A stretch of DNA of 64,000 nucleotides from Stichopus chloronotus (taxonomy: Eukaryota; Echinodermata; Holothuroidea; Aspidochirotida; Stichopodidae): assembly GCA_021234535.1 (NCBI GenBank), contig SFZH01000008.1, positions 24,568,455 to 24,632,454 on the forward strand. The letters run 5' to 3'. The notes under the pieces are model-generated. The model saw only the letters and a program-made list of their open reading frames with translations. It had not been told where the DNA came from and did no database searches. This document shows, piece by piece, positions 21,406 to 33,100 of the stretch (within the stretch, counting starts at the first letter, position 1; each line of letters begins with the position of its first letter). Made by a program: the position numbers and the translations under genes.

Positions 21406-21481
21406 TTAAGGCCAAAAGGAGGAGTACTCATGAAGGCACCCTATTCCATGTTGATGTTTGACCAGCATACCTTATCTGGAG

Positions 21482-21570
21482 CACAGGCGGTCCTTGCATT
21501 AAGTATACAGTATTACCTACACCTACAAGGTATAGGTAATAGTGTATACTTAACACTAGGACCGCCTGTG
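21482..21570. repeat. 89-nt long-stem hairpin
   Basis: The arm starting CACAGGCGGTCCTTGCATTA pairs with the arm ending CTAGGACCGCCTGTG. The stem is about 38 bp with a few mismatches around an 11-13-nt loop. It could be a small MITE or a microRNA-like precursor. No known microRNA seed was recognised. Confidence 0.7.
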
Positions 21571-21599
21571 ATCATCTGGACCATGCAGTGTATGGACTG

Positions 21600-23460
21600 G
21601 AGCACCGTGATGTGACTGGAGGAGGCTTATGATTAGTACTGTACTGAACATTACATTTGAGCGATTAATGCTCGTAATTGTCGCAGTGTAGAAGATTGCA
21701 CACTTGAACAGCAGGACTGCATGAAGTATGCCTTGATCACTTCATCGATCAGTCATTTTCCTTTTATTTTGAGAACATAAGTTATTGGTTATAAATGTTT
21801 AATCCCAGCCTAGCTATACTTAACCAGTTGCCGTTCTTTGTAATTTGTACACTTGGGTCTAATATGTTAGGGTTATTTGTGTAATCAGGAATAAACATTG
21901 AGACATTTTGAGTGCACGTACTTCGCATAGCCCTAGGCTATAGCCTACAATCTTGGACAAAACAATGTTGTCATAATGTATAATCTTAGTTCTGAGGATA
22001 ACTTGAAACCCATGCCCATCAATGCATGTTGAGCAAAAGGGGTTTAATGTATGCTCAGTAGTAGGCCTATCATCCTGCAGCCAACACTGCAAAAAGTAGT
22101 GAGTACGTGTCCCAACAAGATTTGTCCAAGAATTGTTAAATTACATCCACCTCAAAGCAGGAAGCATTTAATTAGCTATTATTATTTTCTTTTTTTGGCA
22201 TATTAGTCTATGCCATTGTGGCAATTGAACCAACATACCGCAACATTGTGGGCCAATGCCGTCTACTACATAGATATAGGCCCATGATAATTTTCAACAT
22301 AAGGACAATTTGGTTCTTGGGGGGTGGAAGTCTTCCCTCCTGCCCTCCAATATATAAATATTTTAGTTAAGTTTGGTCAATTTGAAACATTTTATCAGTT
22401 ATGAGCAGTGTCCGCATGATAGTTACATGGCAGAAAATTGTCCAAGCTTTTAGTTTACTGTAGGTGGCTTCCAAAGACCCATTGTACTTTATGAAGGACA
22501 GCTGCTTCTAGTTAAGCTGAGCAATGTTCTTTAACACTCTTGAAGTTGTTCACAATTTTCTACACAAGGGAATAATCTGCTCCTTTGTTACAATACTCAC
22601 AGCTGGCACAGCCTGGCTGAACCACATGCAGTACACTCTCTTGGAAGTAATAGTTCTGATAGTCCTTGCTGGTTCACAAGCTCACCTGTCAGTTCTCCCG
22701 GTTTCAACCAAGGGACTACCGGTTTTTGTCAAGATCTCTAGCCCTCCTGCTGTCATATGTTCTATTTTCTCGATTTTTTAATTCCATTTGCAACATTTCT
22801 GAAAATAGTTAGCACAGCCCAAGGGTTATTTGATCAATTAGCCATCCCCCCCCCCCCAAAAAAAAGAGAAACTTGCAGAAAGGTAGTGCTTGGAAAATCA
22901 GATAAATTGTTTACAACATTCACAACTGCCATAGTCATATGGTATTGTGCTAATTACACCAATAGTAGGTTGCTTTGCTAGTTTGTTAGTTATTAGTGGT
23001 ATGCATACCAGTACAGTCTACATTGTAGCTGCACGTACAGCACATGGAAATAGGCCTCAGAGACAATTTGCACTGTGTATCATTTGTGGTGATTCTCACC
23101 CTGGCACTGTAGTGCGTAGTAAAAATTACCATCCTTGTTATCTTTTCCGCCAATATCTCCCATTTTTTTTTGCTTTGGAAATGTAAATCTCCCCAGACAA
23201 GTTGACAGGTCATCTGCAAGAGGTGTGATAAATATGCTGGAGAGATAAACTTTGGTTGAGTTGAGGTGAGAGCTGAAATTGGCAACCCAAATGTACCAGT
23301 TATGGCAAATTTCACTTCTTTCAAGAGGCACAGATTTGAGTAAATTTACCTCTCCTGCATGCAGAGAGTCTGGATAACATGCATACTACCTTACATTTCC
23401 GAGCACTGTTTAACACTGGGTTGTTTATAAAAAAATCCAAGTCAAAATGTATCTGTCTTC
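21600..23460. other. No exon seen (intron of receptor model)
   Basis: Contains a C-run at about 22847-22857. Overlapping open frames on both strands at 22.5-23.3 kb lack splice or homology support. Confidence 0.35.
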
Positions 23461-23461
23461 C

Positions 23462-23812
23462 TTAAAGGTATCGATATAAGGCATTTGTTTCACAGGAAAC
23501 AACCATATTTTTAAAGCCATGTTTGTGGACATAGAATGATAGATTATATATTCAAAAAAGGAAGGACAGTAGCCTTCTTTTTTGAGAAATAAGTGTCTCA
23601 CAGATAGCAATTTGGTTATTGTTGTCCTTGTCGACAATAATACCCAAACTTGTCAAAATTCAAATGATGCATCTTCCATTACTCGTCACATGCACGATGT
23701 TTCGAGGAGATGAAGCTTTTGCAGACTATGTTATTGATGAGACTGAATGGTTTAACAATGATGAAAGCTTTTGTTTGCATGTCTTGTTGGTTTATTCTAA
23801 ATGTCCTACATA
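23462..23812 (+). mobile_element. MITE family B copy, right end decayed
   Basis: Begins TTAAAGGTATCGATATAAGG and carries the interior phrases GTGGACATAGAATGATAGAT and AGACTGAATGGTTTAA. It ends near TCTAAATGTCCTAC without the full TIR. Confidence 0.75.
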
Positions 23813-24100
23813 GGAGCACTATAATGCATGTAGATGTGGGTCATACTGTATACAGTGCAACTGCAGCTTCTGGCATGCAGGATGTGCAATGCTGCTGAAT
23901 TTTGTTTTATTTCTTGATTTCTTTATAGTCATTTGATGACTATAGGTGCATACACATGTTGAAAATGTGCATCATGTTGCAACCCTGCAGAATATCTCAC
24001 AGTGATCTTAATGTCACAACTTTGTGTTGCTATAGTCACTCATGTACCTGATTCATGAGCCTAGCTCCTAATGTTGTATCTCACTTCTTTTACATTGCAG

Positions 24101-24190
24101 TCAAGAAACTTAAGGATGGCATTCATATTGTGGCCAGCTGAAACCGAAGCAGCTGTAATACAGACTCTTAGTACTGTTCTTACTGTACTG
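24101..24190 (+). CDS. Receptor exon with ATG (signal sequence, first half)
   Basis: Follows a pyrimidine-rich acceptor (TTTTACATTGCAG). Fifteen untranslated bases precede ATG at 24116, then 25 codons, MAFILWPAETEAAVIQ and on, to a GTAAGC donor in phase 0. Strong Kozak context (A at -3, G at +4). Confidence 0.75.
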
Positions 24191-27100
24191 GTAAGCTGTT
24201 ATTACCCTGTGAAGTATTGTGTACATATATTACATGTATGACTATATACAATGTATGTGCTGGTATGGCAATTTATAGTGCAGTAACGATTAATCATGCT
24301 TCATACTGTATGTATCACTGTTATGATGATATGAGATCATCACACAATGTACCACGGTGTCTACAGATGGCGTTTAAAGTTGTATGTTTTTTCTGCATCT
24401 CATTATGAGAGATCAATTGAGGGTCATCATGGTTAGTTTAAAATAATAATAATGGTCTAGCACACTTTCCAGTAACAGAGTACTAACTGCTCCAGGAGCT
24501 TTAAGGCATTCACTGATTAGGCCTACCCCTGTTAACTGGGACAGGAGGCTGAGGTACTGTCCGCTCCAAAAATCCAGGAGAGTATATAGAGTATATGGCC
24601 ACCAGTTTAACTCTGGTCCCTCGCAGGTCCCCAATTAGCAACTGGTGGAGAGAGGCAAGTTGAGACAGATACCTTGCCCAAGGGTATTAAGTGGATTCAA
24701 ACTCCTAACTACTGGGTTATGAGTCTTAAGCCATCACCACTAGGCTTCCATGCTGTCAAATTACAACAGTGGGAATGACTTGATTATGCCAACGTAGGCA
24801 TATCAGCTACATCACATCGCAATATCTTGAAAAATTCTACATCAAAACTTATAACTTTGAAATTGAAACAAGGAACATCTCCACCCTTGACTGACTCTTT
24901 TAAGCTGCAACATAGGACTACAGCAACTACAATCAGTGTCTCATTTTTTTCGATTATACAATTATTTGTTCATTTTTGATTCCTTGCCGAAGGCAGAAGG
25001 AATCTATGCGATGGTGATCTCGTGTGTGTGTGTGTGTGTATGTGTGTATGTGACATTTCTTGTAAACACGATATCTCAAGAAGGGTAACCATGACTGATG
25101 TCATACTTGGTGTGTGGGTTGGTCATATTGAGTAGATGATCCCTATTGTTTTTGGTGGAGGTCAAAGGTCATTTGGGGTCACCAGAGGTCAAAATGTGAA
25201 AACCTTGTAAACACGATATCTCAAGAACGGTAACTGTGACTGATGTCATACTTAGTGTGTGGGTTGTTCATATTGAGTAGATGATCCCTATTGTTTTTAG
25301 TGGAGGTGAAAGGTCATTTGAGGTCACCAGAGGTCAAAATGTGAAAACCTTGTAAACACGATATCTCAAGAAAGGTAACTGTGTCTGATGTCATACCTGG
25401 TGTGTGGGTTAGTCATATTGAGTAGATGATCCCTATTGTTTTTAGTGGCGGACAAAGGTCATTTGAGGTCAACGGAGGTCAAACTGGAAAAACCTTGTAA
25501 ACATAATATCTCCAGAAGGGTAACTGTGACTGATGTCATACTTACTGTGTGGGTTGGTCATATGAAGTTGATGATCCCAATTGCTTTTGGTGGAGGTCAA
25601 AGGTCATTTGAGGTCACCAGAGGTCAAAATGTGAAAACCTTGTAAACATGATATCTCAAGAACAGTAACTGTGACTGATGTCATACTTGGTGTGTGAGTT
25701 GGTCATATTGAGTAGATGATCCCTATTGTTTTTAGAGGAGGTGAAAGGTCATTTGAGGTCAACAGAGGTTAAAATGTGAAAACCTTGTAAACACGATATC
25801 TCAAGAACGGTAACTGTGTCTGATGTCATACCTGGTGTGTGGGTTAGTCATATTGAGTAGATGATCCCTATTGTTTTTAGTGGCGGTCAAAGGTCATTTG
25901 AGGTCAACGGAGGTCAAACTGGAAAAACCTTGTAAACATAATATCTCCAGAAGGGTAACTGTGACTGATGTCATACTTACTGTGTGGGTTGGTCATATTA
26001 AGTAGATGATCCCTATTGCTTTTGGTGGAGGTCAAAGGTCATTTGAGGTCACCAGAGGTCAAAATGTGAAAACCTTTTAAACACGATATCTCAAGAACGG
26101 TAACTGTGACTGATGTCATACTTAGTGTGTTTGTTGGTCATATTGAGTAGATGATTCCTATTGTTTTTGGTGGAGTTCAATGGTCATTTGAGGTCAACAG
26201 AGGTCAAAATGTGAAAACCTTGTAAACACGATATCTCAAGAACGGTAACTGTGTCTGATGTCATACCTGGTGTGTGGGTTAGTCATATTGAGTAGATGAT
26301 CCCTATTGTTTTTAGGTGGCAGTCAAAGGTCATTTGAGGTCGACGGAGGTCAAACTGGAAAAACCTTGTAAACACAATATCTCCAGAAGGGTAACTGTGA
26401 CTGATGTCATACTTACTGTGTGTGTTGATCATATTAAGTAGATGATCCCTATTGCTTTTGGTGGAGGTCAAAGGTCGTTTGAGGTCACCAGAGGTCAAAA
26501 TGTGAAAACCTCGTAAACACGATATCTCAAGAACGGTAACTGTGTCTGATATTATACCTGGTGTGTGGGTTCGACATATTGAGTAGATGATCCCTATTGT
26601 TTTTGGTGGAGATAAAGGTCACTTGAGGTCACCCTGAGTCAAACTGTAAACACATTGTAAACACAGTATCTCTAGAGGGGTAAGTGTGACTGATGTCATA
26701 CTTGATGTGTGGGTTAGTCATATTGAGTAGATGACTCCTATTGTTTTTGTGGAGGTCAAAGGTCGTTTGAGGTCCCCCGAGGTGAAAATTTTCTAGCACA
26801 TTATCTCCAGAAGAGTAATGTTGACTGATGTCATACTTGATGTGTAGGTACCCCATACTGGGTAGGTGATCCATATTGCTTTTAGTGGATGTCAAATGTC
26901 ATTTGAGTTCACCAAAATAAAGGTTATTTGGGTTAAAGGCTTATTAATGTGGTGTTTCAAGACCAGTAACTGCAGTTGATCTCATACTTGTCATGTGAAT
27001 AATTCATGCTTGTTATAGTATAACCATGTGGCAAGGAATCACAAAGCCTTTTGGCTTTCTGGTTTACTATCTCCTCATTCTGAAACTGTATTTTTTTTTT

Positions 27101-30100
27101 CCTGAAAAGTGTCTAAACCAACACAATCCAGAAATTTTAGAAAGTATATGATGCATATGGCACACATACAGTGACTAAGTGAGCACAAAATATGAAAACA
27201 TTGCTTCAGATGATTTGACATTGTTTTTATCAACCATTCAGTAACACAATTAAGTTATTTCTCTCATTGTTTTTTGCATAATCGCACTCAGTAGACGCAA
27301 GATTAGAGAACTTTGCAGACATGCATGTACTGTAGCTAACAATCAGTTGTGTAGTAATGCATATATATAGATTTGTAGATGCATATTTTTAAAGTTGATC
27401 ATAGAGGTCAGTTATCATCTTGAAAATGTAAGACAACATGTAGCAAGCTACTTACTGTTAGTAACATATTTTAAAAACAAGTCTGATTATTCTCTTTATG
27501 GGGGTGTTAGAGATATACTTATATGCATATTGTTCTGTTCTTTCCTCCACAGGCAGTCGTGTTTGTATTTGTTCCTATTGCAGCAGCATCTTCTAAATTA
27601 CCATCAGTCTTAAACAACCTTCAGGTGTCCATACCGAAGTCTGTGTTGAATGAAAAAGATGTATGTATTGTTCTATTCATGAATCAACAAATTTCTAAGA
27701 CACTACATTATTGATCAAACCTAAAATATTTATTATGATTATTGCGGTACCTGCAGGTTTGTCTTTCAACTGGAACACAGAGAACTTCATTAGAAAATAT
27801 TCTGATGCCAATCTGTAAGGAGGATTTAATGTAGGAGAATATTGTTCTTCCCCAGACAGTTCAAAACCCCAAGACCGATATCCTGCTCGTAAGATACAAA
27901 GAATCAAATTAACCAAACTAGGCACAAGGATAAGCTCTACAATTTTTCTTGTAAGCATAGATTGCATAGTTTTGTGGTGTCAGTGTAGGGTTTTGCATGT
28001 TTTAATTTTTTTCCATTTTTGGTTCCTTGCGTTAGCTCTAACTCAATATGAGCAAGTTGGATAAAACTTATACTTGGTGTACAGGTCGGTCATAGTGCGT
28101 AGAAGTGCCCTTTTGTTTTTGGTATCCATATCTTGCATATTAATGAGGTTATGGGGTCAAACATAAAATTTTAAAACTGCCATAGTTTCATAACAGTGGG
28201 TCAGATTTGTTTTGAACTTGATAAAGTTGTCTGTTGTTGACAGGTTCATGATCTTGTTAAATTTAATGCTTATTAATAGAGGAGAAGGGCAAATTCTTCA
28301 CTCTAAAACTATAATAGCCTTAAGACCAATATTGTGGTTATTAAAAGCTACCATACAAATTAGTTCAAAAAGCTTATGGACTACAGTCTGTAAAATTCCC
28401 ATTAGCAGTTTGTGGTTTTAGTGACACAGTTAACTTAATGGGATGTTGGTCATTGGAAAACATTTGCGGTTTTAAGGCTATGGTAGGCTAGAAGGACCAT
28501 CAGTGAATGTATGTCATTTTTGAAATAGCATTTTCTTTACAGGTTCTCTTAGGTTGGTGTACTGATCAGTCATAGTGGGTATAAGTGCCCTATTGTTTAT
28601 GGTGTCCATATCTTGCATCTTAATGTGGTTATGTGGTCAAACATAAAAATCTTAAAACTGCCATATTTCCATAATTGTGGGTCAGATTTGTTATAGACTT
28701 GATATGGTTGTCTGTTATTGACAGATACACATCCCTGTGAAATTAATTGATAGAGGGGGAAAAATTTTGTGGTTTTATTCTTTGGTCATTGGAAAATTGT
28801 TGCTGTTTTAGTGCTATGCCAGCTTAGAATGTGTGTACCAATTGAATATACATTATCCTTCAATTTGAAAAAAATGGGAAACTGTTTGATTCATTATATT
28901 TTACAATGTTAAGTTGTTTGTTAATTTAATGGTTTTACATGGTCCCAAAATGTTTGAGACTCAGTTTGAGCTCAATTTGTGGGCCCCCTTTTCTTTAATT
29001 CATTATCTAAACATGTGGTATATTCTTAATTCAATGGGGACACTGTACAGATGGGCCTACATTTTTGGACCTGATTTGGACTCCATTTTTGGGCCCCATT
29101 CTTGATAGCCCCAATTTTTGGGTCCCCAGTTTTGAGGACCCAACTTTTCACTTGCCCTAATTTCGTTGCAAGGAACCACGTTGCCCATTGGGCTCTTGTT
29201 TGTTGTATTTGATGTTATGATCTTTAAGAGACCAAACGTACTTACTGAGTTCAGTTGTGTGTCTTTTATGTTGGTGAGTAAATGAGCTTTTGTGATTTTT
29301 ATGGCGTGTTTTGAACTCTGGTGTAGATATGCCAACATATATTTGTGTGTCATTAGCTTCTGTTGTGACAAAGGCTGGTAAACAACCCCTTCTTCTCAAC
29401 ATTTTCCTTCAAGGGAGTACTGTTCTTTTATTACACAATTACATTGTTTGATTGGGGATTGAGTACAGAGCATTGTCGATTTATTGTGTAGGTAGGTAGG
29501 TAGGTAGGTAGGTAGGTAGGTAGGTAGGTAGGTAGGTAGGTAGGTAGGTAGGTAGGTAGGTAGGTAGGTAGGTAGGTAGGTAGGTAGGTAGGTAGGTAAG
29601 TGCATGTAATAAGGTAGGTAAGTGCATGTAATAAGGTAGGTAAGTGCATGTAATAAGGTAGGTAAGTGCATGTAATAAGGTAGGTAAGTGCATGTAATAA
29701 GGTAGGTAAGTGCATGTAATAAGGTAGGTAAGTGCATGTAATAAGGTAGGTAAGTGCATGTAATAAGGTAGGTAAGTGCATGTAATAAGGTAGGTAAGTG
29801 CATGTAATAAGGTAGGTAAGTGCATGTAATAAGGTAGGTAAGTGCATGTAATAAGGTAGGTAAGTGCATGTAATAAGGTAGGTAAGTGCATGTAATAAGG
29901 TAGGTAAGTGCATGTAATAAGGTAGGTAAGTGCATGTAATAAGGTAGGTAAGTGCATGTAATAAGGTAGGTAAGTGCATGTAATAAGGTAGGTAAGTGCA
30001 TGTAATAAGGTAGGTAAGTGCATGTAATAAGGTAGGTAAGTGCATGTAATAAGGTAGGTAAGTGCATGTAATAAGGTAGGTAAGTGCATGTAATAAGGTA

Positions 30101-33100
30101 GGTAAGTGCATGTAATAAGGTAGGTAAGTGCATGTAATAAGGTAGGTAGGTGCATGTAATAAGGTAGGTAGTGCATGTAATAAGGTAGGTAGTGCATGTA
30201 ATAAGGTAGGTAGGTGCATGTAATAAGGTAGATAGGTGCATGTAATAAGGTAGGTAGGTGCATGTAATAAGGTAGGTAGGTGCATGTAATAAGTAGGTAA
30301 GTGCATGTAATAAGTTAGGTAAGTGCATGTAATAAGGTAGGTAAGTGCATGTAATAAGGTAGGTAAGTGCATGTAATAAGGTAGGTAGGTAAATTCTACA
30401 TAAAATAATGTAACACAAAATCAAAACAAATGTAATAAAGAGCATAAGTGGTTGGTCATGCTAATACTCAGTAGAATTGAAAGTAACATATGTGGCTGGC
30501 TATGCTACGTCTGAGAAAGTTTTAAGAAGTGCCTCAAAACAGGTGACGCTATGCCAGATTCACATGGAAACATGGTCTGAGTCCTATTCAGGAAAGAAGG
30601 CCTATAGATTGCAAATCACAATAGTGACGCCTGTGGGGCAGTGTCTGAAAGGGGCAATTGTTCATAGTTAATATGTTGTAAAAAGTTGGGCCATTTGACT
30701 TTATGAACTAACCACAAGATAAAGCTGCCCATTTCAACATTTTTCTGCAGAGGATCCTGGGGTGGCACGATTTTTGTCATGTGGGCATGTGTCCCTCGTG
30801 CCCCCCACCATTCCCCTTCATAGCTGTGTCACTGGACTGCAGTTAGAATTCTTAGATCGAGATATTGTACATTGAGCCTATGAAGTATTTGTCACATTCC
30901 TTATAAGTTGTAATGTTTATTTGAAGGCAGTCAAGAGATATAGTATGGCTGGTATGACATAACAGATTACCCAACCACCGCAAAGAAGAAATTTTCATAT
31001 TCCTTGATAACCTCTGTGCAGAAAATTGCCTATTGAAATATGATTTTCACTGGTTAAAAATGTATTGCAAGCATTCCTACCTTTGCCAATTTCTCAGTTT
31101 ACCGTTGCTTACATGTGAATCCTGTAAAGTAAATGTCTACCAAAGTGATGACTTGTTTCTTTCTTAATTTAGCATTTCTTTTTACATTTCATTTTCAGAA
31201 CAAAGGTTGCTTTCGGAATATTCACCCTAGCAGTTATGTTGTTGAGCATGAAGAGTCATCTGTTGGGCAATGTTTCCCTGGTTACCACAGACAAAAAGAG
31301 GGTGAAGAATGCCATGGTCGTTATGGGTAAACTTCAATACCACAATGTGCTCTCAGGCTGTTAATTGTAAAATGTATTGAAATAATTCTAAATGATTTGA
31401 TAAAGTAGGAATTAATTTACACTAGAAAATAGAAATATTTTATATGATCCTGAAACATCATCTTTTAGTGCCAGTGATGGCTCCTGCACATGTCATTAGG
31501 GGTGGTCAACATGTGTTATATTCCTTGTATTAAAGTAATGGAATTGAGACATACATTCTAAGATCAATCAGACATTAACTTAATTGCAGTAGGCCTACTG
31601 CGATCCGATAAGTGGTGTACGAAATTTAAGTGAAACAATCCACTGTTTTGACCCATATTACTATTAAAACCAGAGAAACTTAAAAAAAACTCAGAATCAT
31701 ACCTAATTATGTAATGAGGCTACTGAGCTTCTTACATTGAATGTCAGACTTAACGTATTCCGGCCATAAATCTTTGAAATTTTGTCAACTGTTAGTCATG
31801 GAGAACATGCTTTTTAATTACCAGCTTGTGTCTAGATGAATGTTAGTTTTGCACATTCATGCTATGGATATGGTATGATCATTTAAAGCCCTCTTCCCAA
31901 CTTGGACAGCACAATTAAGTCAGGGAAGTGTCATTAATGATGGTCAGTGACTTGAACTTTCTCTGATCTCTTTCTCGTACCTTGCAATTGGCTTCCATGC
32001 TTCCAGGCTGAGTTAAATTCATACTGTAATATAGGCATAATAGCTATCTGGATTAAGAGCACACAGGACAGATTACAGGCTGAGAATGTATTGATACGAA
32101 GAGATACTGTAAGTTGTGCTCCGTTCCTCAACTTTTGTCAGTCTCAGTTAATTATGTCATGATGGTTAATATGGAGTAATATTAGGAATGCTTTTAATAT
32201 GGCAATTATTAAAGTGTGTTAACAAATGATATTTTTGTATTAATTGACATCAATGTACCATGATGCCTGCAGCGATCAAAAGAGCATGAGCTGGAAGTTT
32301 TATCATTAGCATAGTTTGCGCAATTGTAAAGTCTGCAACTTGACATACTCTGTGTGGTTCATGATTTGTCTTCTGTTTTTGTCTTTGTTTTAATATTACC
32401 AATGTCAGTAGTTTTTTTGGAAGGAGGTTAGTTGCAAAGTGAGATACATGTAATGGTCTCTCCAGATTGTTTGAGGCATGAATCAGCTTGTGTACAGCAT
32501 GTTAAATATTGTAATCATGATGATGATTTGTGGTATTGTTTCCAATTTATTGACAGATGTTGTGTCTGTGAACATGGTACTTATCAGCCTCATGATAACA
32601 ACTGCAGCTATTGCATACAGAAGACATTCTGCCCAGATTATGGGCTAGAGGTAAATACCTAATTTTCTCCTCTTCCTGACACTCACTTTCTTGAGTCAAT
32701 ATTTTAACATGTTTTTTAATTTTTTGCCAAATTTTGAAGATGAAAAAAACGATTTCATCATATATCAGATCACAATAATATTTTTATAAATAAAAGTTGA
32801 AACCTCTTATAAAAAAAAGTCACAGGTGATATTTTTTTTCCTTTTGAGACAGGCTTTTGTGGATTCATTTTTGGAGGGTTTTGTTTTTTCTGTTTATCAG
32901 GTACAATTGCACAGAGACATAAAGCTAAATGCCATGGAGTCCCAAAAGATTTTTCAGTTTTGAATGCATTAATGATAATGTTTGGTCAAATATGCAGGGT
33001 TACATTTTGATGTTCTAGAATGCTTTGTCCTAGAATAGATTGTTAATTATTTACTGTACTATGGAGTACAGTAAATGTGTTTGCTAGCAGTTAAGTGCAT

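Noticed and set aside
22986..23331. 112- and 83-codon minus-strand frames
   Set aside because: Overlapping frames in AT-rich intronic sequence. No start context, motif or splice sites that fit a gene.
25061..26940. CRISPR-like array
   Set aside because: The whole 145-bp unit is repeated rather than short repeats with unique spacers, and the context is eukaryotic.
29396..30445. 349-, 313- and 260-codon open frames on the minus strand
   Set aside because: All three frames are open because the 22-bp unit lacks stops in any frame. The peptide is a 22-residue repeat of the minisatellite and there is no gene context.
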